Part shown: positions 32,999 through 43,400 of the stretch, piece after piece | How positions within the stretch are numbered: the stretch's first letter is position 1 | How the letters are laid out: the number at the start of each line of letters is the position of its first letter | Assembly: GCA_963989245.1 (NCBI GenBank) | Contig: OZ022339.1 | Coordinates: 58,591,982 to 58,655,981 of the forward strand | Direction: 5' to 3' | DNA from: Nansenia antarctica | Lineage: Eukaryota; Chordata; Actinopteri; Argentiniformes; Microstomatidae | Length of the DNA: 64,000 nt | Program-made: the position numbers and the translations under genes | The notes under the pieces: generated by a model | What the model saw: only the letters and a program-made list of their open reading frames with translations | What the model was told of the DNA's origin: nothing | Database searches by the model: none

Positions 32999-34652
32999 GC
33001 ATTTGGTCGATGCATCTGATAACACACATAGTTCTGTGTGTTTTGCCTTTGATAGAGATGTAGCTGTATACGCATGTGGGATATGCAGCCGCTTCAGATC
33101 CTGAAGTGAATCTCTCCAGGTTTCCCATTCCTTCAATTTCTCTTCTGGGAGTGGCATGTCCCAATCACAGGTGCCTATGGTGAGTTCACACAGTAAAGCT
33201 CTTCCCTGTATGGTTACTGGAGCTACCAGGCCAAGAGGATCGAAGAGGCTATTTACTGTAGACAGGACTCCACGCCTCGTGAATGGCTTGTCGCTGATTG
33301 ACACTGCAAAGGTGAACGTATCTGTGGCTATTTCCCAACATAACCCGAGACTGGATGGGTGCCGTTTCTCCACTGAGGCTCGGGTCTTTTATGCCCGTGG
33401 CATGGTCCTCGGGGGGAAACGCCTTCATTACATCTGGACTGTTTGAAGCGATCTTGTGCAGCCGCAGATTCGACTGCTTGAGAGTTCTCTGTAGAAGGTC
33501 GATGGCCTCCACATCAGTGGGCAGGGATATGAGCCCATCATCGACGTAAAAGTGTCTCTCTACGAACCGTTGTGTGTCGGCACCATACTCTTGCTCGCCC
33601 TCTTGGGCTGCTCTTCTGAGCCCGTAAATGGCGACAGCAGGTGAGGGACTGTTCCCAAAGACACGAACCTTCATTCTGTATTCGATGATGTCCTTGGACA
33701 TGTCATTGTCTCTGTACCACAAGAACCTCAGCTAGTTCCGGTGGTCTGCTCTCACCAGGAAACAGTGGAACATCTGTTGGATGTCTGCGATGACTGCTAC
33801 TTGCTCTTTCCTGAACCGTGTCAGTACTCCCAGGAGGCTGTTATTGAGGTCTGGGCCGGTGAGATCCTGCTGTTGAGGGAGACACCACACTGTTGCGCGC
33901 TGGAAACAAATACCACTCTGATTTGGCCAGGCTTTTGAGGGTGGTAAACTCTGAAGGTTGGTAAGTACCAGCACTCTTCATTCTCTTTCAGAGGAGGAGC
34001 TGGTTCAGCGTGGCCATTAGCCAAGATCTTCCCCATGAATGTGACAAACTGCTCTCTCATATCTGGTTTTCTGTCTAGGGAGCGATGCAGAGAGGTGAAA
34101 CGAGTGAGCGCTTGTTTGTGGTTGTTAGGGAGAGAAGCTCTGAAGGGGAGAGAAGCGACCCAGGGTTTGCTTCATCTTTATAGACCTCTTTCTCCATAAT
34201 TTTAAGGAAAACGGTGTCCTCAATTGATGGAGCCTGTTTGTTGTCGTCGTCGGTCGTTGTGAACACCTTTTGACCAAGATTGTGTTCCTGAGTTGGCTTT
34301 GGATGGGTTAGAGAGGCTGTGATGTTGCTGCTTGTCACAGCTCACTTTCTCTTTCAGCCGCATGAAACTGTCGCAGGGAGACAGGAAGGAGGGGCGTCCT
34401 TTCTCCAGCACATTTGTCTTGAAGGTGTTCACATTTGGCTTGTGTCCATTTCCTAGGCATACCTCTCCGACCAGAACCCAAGGGGGCATTGTGTGGTGCA
34501 TTGATCTGTTGTCTCACTTTGTGAACCCTCAGGATGTCCCTCCCTAGTAAGAGTAGGATTTGAGCGTTTGAGTCGAGCTCCGGGATATGGCGTGCCACCG
34601 GTTTTAGATGGGGGTGATGAAGAGCCGCTTCTGGTGTTGGTATTTCAGACCT
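32999..34652 (-). pseudogene. Pao reverse transcriptase region, frameshifted
   Basis: Pieces in order on the minus strand: ARHIPELDSNAQILLLLGRD (34335-34598), PTFRVYHPQKPGQIRVVF, LLGVLTRFRKEQVAVIADIQ (33732-33974), RFVERHFYVDDGLISLPTDV with the YVDD catalytic box (about 33560), and HTELCVLSDASTK at the LINE junction. At least four frame changes separate them. Confidence 0.85.
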
Positions 34653-35610
34653 GGGGCCTCATTTATAGAAAGTACTCAGATCAAATTTTTATCTTACCCG
34701 TGTCGTACGTAGAAAACCACGTCAATGTAGTGATTTATACAATTTCAACGTGAGTAAATTTGACCGTGGAAACGATCGTAGCTCTACGTCGAGTATTGAC
34801 CTTGCGTACGCACATTACCTACTGGTTATGCGGAGTTATTACAGCCATGTGAGCCGCACTGCCTACTGTAATTCATGCAAGTGGCTCGTAATAAAATTAA
34901 CGATGTTGTTATCAGCCGAGAAAATGAGTTTAATTCAAGATTTAAAAGGAACTGATGTTTATGATTGTATTTCAGTCTTCCTTTATATCCCTCCGGAGCT
35001 GTCTATCTCCCCTTCAACATGCCTAGTGCGTTCCACAACGGACCTTGCCCGGCCACGCGCTAAATTATACTGGATTTTCTCCGGTGTCTGGGAGTTCGCA
35101 AAGGGAGTGAGCAGCCATATAAGAATAAGACCACCTGATAAGAATAAGACCATTATATTATTACAGTTTAAGCAGCACTTGAGTTGAGGGGGGATTACCA
35201 GCACTCTTCATTCTCTTGAGTTGAGGGGGGATTGTATCCCCCCAGAAATAAAACTCTGGTGGTCCATCCCCCCAGAAATAAAAACAGTCAAAATCGCCCC
35301 CCTCTTTCCATACTTTATGTCATTTTATCAATGAACGTGGTATTACTGCTATTTCAAGGTGCGAGGGGGCACGCACACATGCAATGACATTTTTACCAAG
35401 TTACTGACACTGAAGTCACTGACGCTGAGGGGATGCTAAAATTGTCCTCATATGATAAAATCCACCACCTCCCCTGATTTTCTTTTACAACTTGAGTACT
35501 GAGTATAAGCATGTGCCTGGTTAGTTGTCATGATCACACGTTACAAATGCAACTTAGCGAGAAGCCACCCTTCTCTGCCCTCTCCCACTTCCAGACGAAC
35601 TACCCTATAT

Positions 35611-36759
35611 CAGGGCTGGACTGGCCATCTGGCATACCGGGCATTTGCCCGGTGGGCCGCGGTAGTTTTGGGCCGAGCCGACCGGCAAAAAATAAAAATA
35701 AAAATAAAAGTTTTATTTTATTTTATTTTTTTAACCAGCCGGCCTGGCCGAAAGCTACCATCGAACGGCCCATAAATCGAAAGCTACCATTGAACGGCCC
35801 ATAAATCAGGGACCGCGGCCCATTGGACAATTTTCTATACAGACACTGGGCTGGCCCAATCAACAGAGAGAAGGGGGGGGGGGGTCAGGGGTCACGCACG
35901 CACGCAGCACCAGACCTCCGTCTCAGTTTCGCGGTAGTTTTGGGCCGAGCCGGCCGGCAAAATAAATGTAGTTTGCCTGGATAGTTACTAGATAGATACT
36001 GAGAGAGATGGAGCGCAAAAGCACACTAAAACGGAAGGGAGGCTGGGAAAAACTTAGGGAGAAAAACAAAAAGAAACTCGAGGCAGATGCTGCCAAATGT
36101 GTAAACATTAGGGACATGTTTGCTGCACCCTCAAGTTTACCACAGCAGCAACAGCAACAGGTTGAAGAGGAGGCTGGCAGGGAGGAGCGGGAGCAGGGGA
36201 CAGATACAGAGGATAGAGAGGATACAGAAGAAGCGGGGCCGAGTCAGCCTGTAACCGTTGACCCGGTAAGGAAAATATAGGTAGCTGTTAGGGGTGTAAC
36301 GGATCGCCCCCCACGGTTCGGCACGCAGGTGTACCGCGGATCAATTGCAAAATGTAACCAAGTAATAATATTACTTAATATTAGTTAATATCCCTTGTAA
36401 ATCACAATGTAGAGTTGCCATGAATAGATAGATGCGACAGTTGCGTGCTTTGTTTTTAAAAGCGCAATGATAGGTTGATAATGGGAAAAAAAATCTAGAA
36501 CAACAAGGCTGCGTTCGTAAATTCTCAGATCACTGAGTACACTGGTCTACTTGCACTGGTACCATTGCTTACTGTATGTAGTCGTCTTTGTAGTGGTTTG
36601 GGGGAATACTACAGTTTGTCATATGACTGTACAGCACAGTATATAAGACGAGTATATAAGGCAAGTATTTTTGTGCTGGTGGGTGTGGTCCGACCGATTG
36701 GGGTGGGCCTGTCTGGGCCAAAAATGCCAGGGCCTAATTTTTGTCCCAGTCCAGCCCTG
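35611..36759 (+). mobile_element. hAT element with CCCTATAT target duplication
   Basis: Inverted ends begin CAGGGCTGGACTGG. CCCTATAT stands at 35603-35610 and at 36760-36767, a perfect 8-bp duplication. 1149 bp, too short for a full transposase. Confidence 0.9.
36008..36265 (+). pseudogene. First-exon remnant of a hAT transposase gene
   Basis: An open frame from ATG encodes a charged start (MERKSTLKRKGGWEKLREKN), a Q run and an acidic stretch. It meets a good donor, CCG|GTAAGG, at 36266. hAT genes of the ZMYM-like type often begin with such an exon, and the exons after it have been deleted here. Family assignment is tentative. Confidence 0.5.
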
Positions 36760-36964
36760 CCCTATATTATAGCACTTGTCTTAATTCAGCCGCTATAATT
36801 GAGCCGCTATCACAGGCGTTAATACAAACCTCAAAATTAACCTGCGTTAATTTTACCTGCGTTGGTATTTATAGAAGGAAGCACGTACGCAACTTTAAAC
36901 CATCTCAGCCCGTTTTATAAATAATGCTTATGTCCGTTTAGAAAAATGTGCTTACGTAGGAAAG

Positions 36965-37542
36965 TCAAAGATGACGTTCAAGTACTTTTTTATAAATGAG
37001 GCCCCTGTTGTTGAGTATTTCATTACACTCTATGAGAGGTGGTAGAGTGAGGCTGACCCCTCCGTTCACTGGCTCAATCTGGAAGCTCTCTGCCTTTCTT
37101 CCAAACATCTCGACTTGTCCAGAGCAGGTTCTAAGTGAGTAGGGAGTTGATTGGCTCTGAACATCGAATAGCTCAAAGAAGTCTGACCTAACCAGTGAGC
37201 GTTTGGTCTGATCATCAAGTATGGCGTACATTCTTGACAGCTTTTTCTTGCTGCCCTGATGGGTGTACTTTAACTAGGCATATCTTTGCACAAGACCTCG
37301 CTGTCTGTCCTGGACCACAAACCTCAGTGCACTGGGAGCTGATGGTTGGTGCAGTGGCCGGGTCTTCTTCTGGGTCTTCTTCTTCCTCTCCGCCGTTATC
37401 TGACATAGGGGAGGAAGCCTTGTGTGTCTGGGGGGCTAGACCGGGGTGCAAAGCTGTGTTATGGCGCTCACTTTGACACTCATCGCATTTGACTGTTGTC
37501 TTGCAGTCTCTCGGAAATATTAGTTCCCACTTTTTACGAGAT
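36965..37542 (-). pseudogene. Pao zinc knuckle and protease fragment
   Basis: The minus strand encodes CKTTVKCDECQSERHNTALH, a Pao-type Cys-His knuckle, then an acidic linker and YAILDDQTKRSLVRSDFFEL of the protease region (36965-37231). The two pieces are in different frames. An active-site DTG/DSG is not seen, probably lost. Confidence 0.7.
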
Positions 37543-37700
37543 AGATAGATAGATAGATAGTTTGATTGTGTGATAGATAACTTGATATTTTGAAAGTGTG
37601 ATCGATCGATAGATAGATAGATAGATAGATAGTTTGATTGTGTGATAGATAACTTGATATTTTGAAAGTGTGATAGATAGATAGATAGATAGATAGATAG
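37541..37700. repeat. (GATA)n microsatellite with a duplicated interrupting block
   Basis: ATAG repeats are interrupted twice by the same roughly 40-bp phrase TTTGATTGTGTGATAGATAA then CTTGATATTTTGAAAGTGTG, so the array has grown by duplicating a composite unit. Confidence 0.9.
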
Positions 37701-37876
37701 AAAGAAAAAATAGGTATGTCTATGAACTTGCATTGCCATCATCACAGCGGTGTGGTTGGTGCAGGGGTTAAGGCAGCCAGCTAGAGGTCTGAAAGTTGCT
37801 GGTGCGAAACTTGATTTAATGTAATGTTTTATTTTTTTCTTTTACATTTAACCGAAGCCTTCATGCAAATCGATTT

Positions 37877-37929
<53 letters not shown>

Positions 37930-38365
37930 GTCTAAGTGAATCATCTATCCATCAGTAATCATAAGAAAAAAGAATCTATGCCAAATCCAGGGTCCAGTTA
38001 GAAGAACATAATTTACTACTCAGAAAGGCTTCAAACACCATTGTAATCGTGTCAGTTCTTGTAAATTAGCCTGCACCATCGTTTTATAGCCTACATACCT
38101 TTTTAGATTAGATTTTAGATTAGATTCAGACAACGAAATGCAATACAATAACTGGGGCTAGTATGCGTAGTGACCTACGCATTTAATCGGTCAGCAATTT
38201 CTTGCCAAACCATTTCCCTCGCCTTGTTAATTGCGGCAGTATTGCACTATTTTACATCTTATTTTTCGTCTTCATAAAGATCAATAAGTAGGAGTGCTGC
38301 GCAAAAAGTAGGACCCCTGCAGAGTGGAGTATCTTCATTTCGACAGTTCGACTCTTCGGGGCTCT
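37701..38365. other. Intergenic, no gene seen
   Basis: Only the TA array and a short TTTTAGATTAGATTCAGACA LINE-tail trace near 38100 are recognisable. Confidence 0.5.
37878..37928. repeat. (TA)n microsatellite
   Basis: About 25 TA units. Confidence 0.95.
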
Positions 38366-38368
38366 TTA

Positions 38369-38515
38369 TAGTCCTTGGGCCACACCCCCAAATTGAACAT
38401 TTCATTACCAAATTCTGGGCAAATCCTAGATGTGATTTTCTTATTCCTATACATCCCTAGATTATGTTTTGATATGATAGACCTTTTGGTTTGGCAGCTT
38501 ATTAGTAGTTATATC
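38369..38515 (+). repeat. Left terminal inverted repeat, outer part
   Basis: Reverse complement of about 52861-53000, including CTAGGGATGTATAGGAATAA and GGTCTATCATATCAAAACAT on the right arm. It includes the GTTATATC copy at 38508-38515 that was duplicated by the hAT insertion. Confidence 0.85.
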
Positions 38516-38531
38516 CAGGGGTGAAAGTGGT

Positions 38532-39343
38532 TTGAGTTTCTTACAGGAACTATAGGCTACTACCCCAACCTTCATCGTTTCATATTGTTCTCCTCCTGCC
38601 CCCAGCTTCATGCATCCCTGAACACACACATCGTGGTGTTGGTGTCAAAATTAGAAACACTTTAGGGCTGCCAAGTTTCACCAAAAGTTTGGAGTGACAG
38701 TTTTTGGCGGTGGAGCGACCCAAAACTGTGCACGTATAGCGGCGGCCCCTCTCTCCCACACAATTATTTGTGCTAATTTCCTGCAATTTTAAACCAGCAC
38801 AAGAAATGAAAATAATTGGAACATTTGATAAAACAAGAGAAATTCAGATAATATATCTTAAGTCTTAATAAACAAATACAGTAGCCTACAGAGTCTAAAA
38901 CAAAATTGGGCCTCATCAAGTGAACTCAGCCCCTTGGTCAGCAGCAGAAAGACCCGTGGTCATCATCTTATATACAGTGCATTGCTCATAGATGGCTATC
39001 ATGTTATACAGTACATACCAGGGTTTTTCCTGGGTCAGAATCAAGCCTTGGAGGTTGATGTTGTGTGCGCGCAGTGCGCCCACATTTTCTTTGAGGGACC
39101 CCCAATTGTTGTATTTGTATTGTAAATTGTAATTATTATTATTAATAATGATAATAATAATAATAAAAATAATAATACGATGCGATTTGAAAGTACCAGT
39201 AGGCTACCAGATACGTATGCACATATTTTGCTACCAGGGTTGCCAGATGGAATTGACAATTTCCAGCCCAACCAGTCTAAAAGCTGTCGAATCCACCCGT
39301 CCAGTGTGACCAAAAGTAGCCCAATCTGGCAACACGGCTTGCT
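38532..39343. other. hAT interior, non-coding
   Basis: Holds an ATT/AAT-rich microsatellite at 39126-39178 and, at 39227-39343, GGGTTGCCAGATGGAATTGA ... CCCAATCTGGCAACAC, a short inverted-repeat element also seen at 50167-50255. No gene is seen. Confidence 0.6.
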
Positions 39344-40013
39344 TATGGAAGCATATAGTGGACTAAATTCAAATGTTAATGCAATTTGAGATTGCATTTG
39401 CATGTTCCACTTTTGCATGCATTCTTTCAGACAATATTCAAATTCAAATGCAATTCTAATGAGCGGATGGACATATAAATGCAATTGCTAATCACATTAT
39501 TGCATTACACTTTGAATATTGACTCAAATAACGCAGACAAAAGTGGCAAATGAATATGCTATTTTGGGATTGCATAGTCATTTTCACATTAGAATGAAAA
39601 TTTGAATTTTGTCAGCTACAAAGCGGATGTGTTTACTAGAACATGTAAATGCAATTGCGTATCACATTATTGCATTACAATTTGAATATTGACTCAAATA
39701 ACGCAGGCAAAAGTGGCAAATGAATATGCTATTTTGGGATTGCATAGTAATTTTCACATTAGAATGAACTTTTGAATTTTGTCAGCTACAAAGCAGCGCA
39801 TGACTTTGACAATTAAATGTCAAATGGCTTTGCATTATCATTTTAATATTGACAGCGAATGTGCACATCAGGTACATGAAAATGAAAATGCAAATCATTA
39901 GAATTGCATTTGAATTTGAATATTGTCTGAAAGAATGCATGCAAAAGTGGAACATGCAAATGAAATCTTAAATTGCATTAACATTTGAATAAAGTCCACT
40001 ATATGCTTCCATA
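39344..40013. mobile_element. Fold-back element with ~115-bp inverted ends and internal tandem repeat
   Basis: TATGGAAGCATATAGTGGAC at 39344 is the inverse of GTCCACTATATGCTTCCATA ending at 40013. The match continues for about 115 bp, through TTGCATGCATTCTTTCAGAC. Between the arms a unit of about 170 bp is tandemly duplicated (about 39477-39617 and 39647-39790). AT-rich, no coding sequence. Confidence 0.85.
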
Positions 40014-40260
40014 CGGCGCGACTGTAATCCCGGTCGGACTGTCTCAGTGCCCAGTGCTGCCCACCCAACCACGTCGCGTCGCGTCTACTGTAAAGCGGGT
40101 TAACATGTCCTTTTCAAAGGTATTAAAATAGACGCAAGGAAACATAACGTCAGCCATGTGTTTCCTTGTTGGAAATTATGGATCGTGAATCGTGATTGCT
40201 TCTGCACTCTGCAGCAATCGGATTTTGATTGACAGGCAGCTGCATCTCTTCCCCCAACGG

Positions 40261-40290
40261 CGTTCCGGCACAGAAAGTCTTGCCGGAACG
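40261..40290. repeat. Perfect 10-bp hairpin next to the LTR element
   Basis: CGTTCCGGCA and TGCCGGAACG flank a 10-nt loop. It ends four bases before the Ty3/Gypsy element starts. CCGTTCCGG occurs again just past the element. Confidence 0.8.
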
Positions 40291-40294
40291 CAGC

Positions 40295-40476
40295 TGTTGT
40301 GTCCTGTTTATACCGCCAGTGGGCGCTAGTATGCTAGTGATGTATGCAGTTACGGAAGTGATGTATGCACTTACGGATGTTAAGAAGGAAGTTGAATAAA
40401 CGTGCGAAGTGAACAGCAGCAGCGTGTCTCCCGGTCTCATTCTTTCCTAACTACTTTCTTACTACAGAATACCACA
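40295..40476 (+). repeat. 5' LTR
   Basis: 182 bp, TG...CA. U3 holds a 21-bp tandem repeat (40336-40356 and 40357-40377, one mismatch). AATAAA is at 40395-40400. Confidence 0.95.
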
Positions 40477-40480
40477 TTTT

Positions 40481-40495
40481 TGGCGACGAGGATGG
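40481..40495 (+). promoter_or_regulatory. Primer binding site, tRNA-Ser(GCU) type
   Basis: TGGCGACGAGGATGG starts four bases after the LTR. It is complementary to CCATCCTCGTCG-CCA, the 3' end of animal tRNA-Ser(GCU) as I remember it. The ATG of the gag-pol frame (40492-40494) lies inside it. Confidence 0.8.
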
Positions 40496-43400
40496 CTATT
40501 TCCGTACCCTTACCTACACCGTTCATGCCTGTGCCAGGCGAACCTGCTATTTCTTTTCCTACTTGGTTGAGAATGTTTGAAAATTACATGCTCGTAATTG
40601 ATGCTACCGGAGAAAAATGGCCGGAGGAAAGAAAGCGCGCGGTTCTTCTCCATGCACTTGGGACCGAAGGACAAAGACTGTTCTACACTCTAAAGGATAC
40701 GGGTGTTACCTACACTTCTGCCGTGGATGGACTGAAAAAGTACTTTGTTCCTAAGGTGAATGTGATTGCTGAACGTCACAAATTTCGACAGAGAGCTCAG
40801 GGTCCTGACAAGACGGTTAATCAGTTCCTGGCTTCATTACGCGAGCTAGCTGCAGCTTGTGAATTTGGTGCCATGGAGGAACAAATGATTCGTGATCAAC
40901 TGATTGAGCGTGTTGCTAATACACGCATACGAGACAGACTTTTGCTTGAATCGGACTTGTCTCTGGACAAAGCTACTTCAATGGCCTTACAAATCGAGGC
41001 TGGACTACGGAACTCCAACGTTCTCTCTGGAGCTACAGCTTCGGTGAGAGCCATCGAGAAACAGCCGACGAGGAGGAGGTTCGACAAGGGCAAGAAGAAA
41101 GCTCCGACGACGACTGCACCTGCCACGGTCTACAGCCAGCCAGCTACAACTGGGAATCAGCGCGCCTGCTTCCGATGCGGATCCACAGGACACTTAGCTA
41201 ACAAGCCTACATGCCCGGCGGTTAAGGTGACTTGCAATACAATACTTGTACATTTTTCCAAGGTGTGTAGATCGGCTCAAAAAGAGGTGCGTGAGGTAGT
41301 GGTGAATGACGTTACTGTGCTTTACATGCAGGGGGCCGTCGTGAATGATAAAATTATGTGTACTGTACGAGTTGATGCAAATTATCATTCCCATGATGTT
41401 GAGCTGATAGTGGATACAGGCTCATCTGTTTCTATTATTCCAGAGAGTACTTACCAGACACTTTTCCATACATGTGTCCTTGCTGAGCCTACAGTGAATC
41501 TGCTTACTTACTCCAGAGAGAAAATTCCTGTTAAAGGTTGCATGCATGCTACAGTTGTTCATAATGGACATTCAGTTACAGGTTCATTGATAGTGGTTGA
41601 ATCAGGAAATGCATTGCTGGGACTAGATTTATTTGTAGCATTGCAGATGTGCATTGAGGGTAACAAAATTATTACTGTTAGCTCTGCTAGCTCTCCTACT
41701 GTGCTCCGAGCACCTACTGTACAGAGTACCACTCCACAGACCGAACCAGAGGTTCTAGTACAGGAGTTAGGGTGTGCAAAAGGTTTTATGCACAAAATAC
41801 AGGTTAAACCAGATGCTGTGCCAGTACAGCAGAAACTGAGGAGGCTTCCGTTCTCAGTGAGGCAGGCTGTGACCGATGAGCTCGCAGATCTACAGGAAAA
41901 AGGCGTTATAGAACGTATAGACGCATCTCCATGGGTTTCCCCTATAGTTGTGACCCAGAGAAAGGGGGGAGGAAAGCCTCGCCTGTGTGTTGACCTCAGA
42001 GAACCTAATAAGGCAATCATCAGTGACTGTCATCCCTTACCGCACATGGATGAACTGTTCGCTGAGCTCCGTGGAGCCACAGTCTTTTCTACTATAGACT
42101 TAGCCTCTGCTTATCACCAGTTGCCATTGCATCCAGATAGCCGTGATTTAACTGCGTTTATCACGCATGAGGGTCTCTTTCGTTTCTGCCGAGTGCCATT
42201 TGGCCTCGCTTCTGCTCCTTCAGCTTTTCAGAAAATGATGTCGACTGTACTGACAGGCCTGCCAGGCGTACAGGCCTACCTGGATGATGTGATTTGCTAC
42301 GGCATCACACAGCAGGATCACGATGTCAGCCTACGGAGAGTGCTACATGCTCTAAATGAAGTGGGACTTAAACTGAACATGCACAAGTGTAAGTTCAACC
42401 AGAAAGCTCTGCGCTTCCTGGGCCACACTGTGTCCAAAGATGGTCTTCATCCTGACCAAGACGGGGTCAGTGCTGTGGCGAACGCGCCTGCCCCGCACGA
42501 CACATCCTCCCTGCGGTCCTTCCTAGGACTTGCATCGTGGTATAGTAAATTCATACCTGACTTCTCTACTGTGGTGGAACCGCTACGTGCTACACTCAGG
42601 GAATCTACTGACACTAAGTTTGAATGGACAGCGGATGCAGAGTCCAGTTTTACTGAGGTTAAGAGACTGATTACTGAGAGTCCTACCTTAGCATTATATG
42701 ATCCTGAGTTACCTACTTATGTCACTACCGATGCTTCTAACTATGGATTGGGGGCTGTAATGAGCCAGATTCACCCAGATAATACAGAGAGAACCATAGC
42801 TTTTGCGTCCAGGACACTTTCTCCTGCAGAGAGAAAGTACTCTACCGTCGAGCGTGAGGCGCTGGCATGCGTTTGGGCGGTGGAAAGGTGGAGAACCTAC
42901 CTGTGGGGACATCGTTTTGTCCTACGCACAGACCACCAAGCGTTGACAACCCTACTCACTTCCAGGGGTACGGGTCGCGCAGGTCTGAGAATAGCGAGAT
43001 GGTCTGCACGTCTACTATGCTTTACTTATGATGTCACTTACCATCCAGGGAAACGTAATGTGACTGCTGACTGCTTGTCCAGACTCCCTCTGCCTTCGAC
43101 AGGAGAGGTGGAGGAGGAGCCAGACATGGTGGCTACTGTGTTCACAGGTTCCTCACATGCCATATCTGTGACCGAGTTCACTGCGGCCTGTGAGGCCTGT
43201 CCTGAACTGACTCAACTGAGACAGCAGATACAGAAAGGTTGGCCAAAATGCAGTAAGAATGTGACAAAGGAACTTGCTCCATATTTTAGAGTGAGAGATG
43301 AACTGGCTGTGGATGAACTACTTGTCATGAGAGGCCCCGACCGTGTGGTGGTTCCTACTACACTACGGTCTAAAGTTGTAAATTTAGCTCATGAAGCGCA

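Larger units (their letters stand above)
34653..37005. mobile_element. Terminal-inverted-repeat DNA element inside Pao
   Basis: Both ends are GGGGCCTCATTTATA, continuing imperfectly to AAAGTAC, about 24-30 bp. It interrupts the Pao protease region between codons that rejoin when it is removed. The target duplication is short or ambiguous (CCT or T). It carries no recognisable transposase and holds a hAT. Superfamily not assigned. Confidence 0.75.
26690..37542 (-). mobile_element. BEL/Pao LTR retrotransposon fossil, interrupted by several insertions
   Basis: Read on the minus strand, the order is: zinc-knuckle-like CDECQSERHNTALHPG near 37470, protease region near 37100-36980, reverse transcriptase with FYVDDGL near 33560, RNase H near 29640-29410 and 27829 onward, then integrase near 27150-26690. 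About 3.6 kb of Pao sequence remains once inserts are removed. There are many frame breaks. Neither LTR was found: the 5' side stops at a GATA microsatellite and the 3' side at a Tc1 fragment. Confidence 0.85.

Noticed and set aside
32717..33373. 218-codon minus frame as a single gene
   Set aside because: It is a chimera: Pao reverse transcriptase at the right, then across the junction into the LINE 5' leader. It is not one protein.
37215..37745. 176-codon minus frame with SIYLSIYLS repeats
   Set aside because: The first half is translated GATA microsatellite. Only the part below about 37540 is Pao.
39041..39484. 147-codon minus frame inside the hAT
   Set aside because: It crosses an AT microsatellite, a MITE and a fold-back end, with no domain.
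40402..40491. Upstream start of gag-pol inside the LTR
   Set aside because: The frame is open from a GTG in the LTR, but an ATG with normal context comes at 40492 right after the LTR. The earlier part is repeated in the 3' LTR and is unlikely to be protein.
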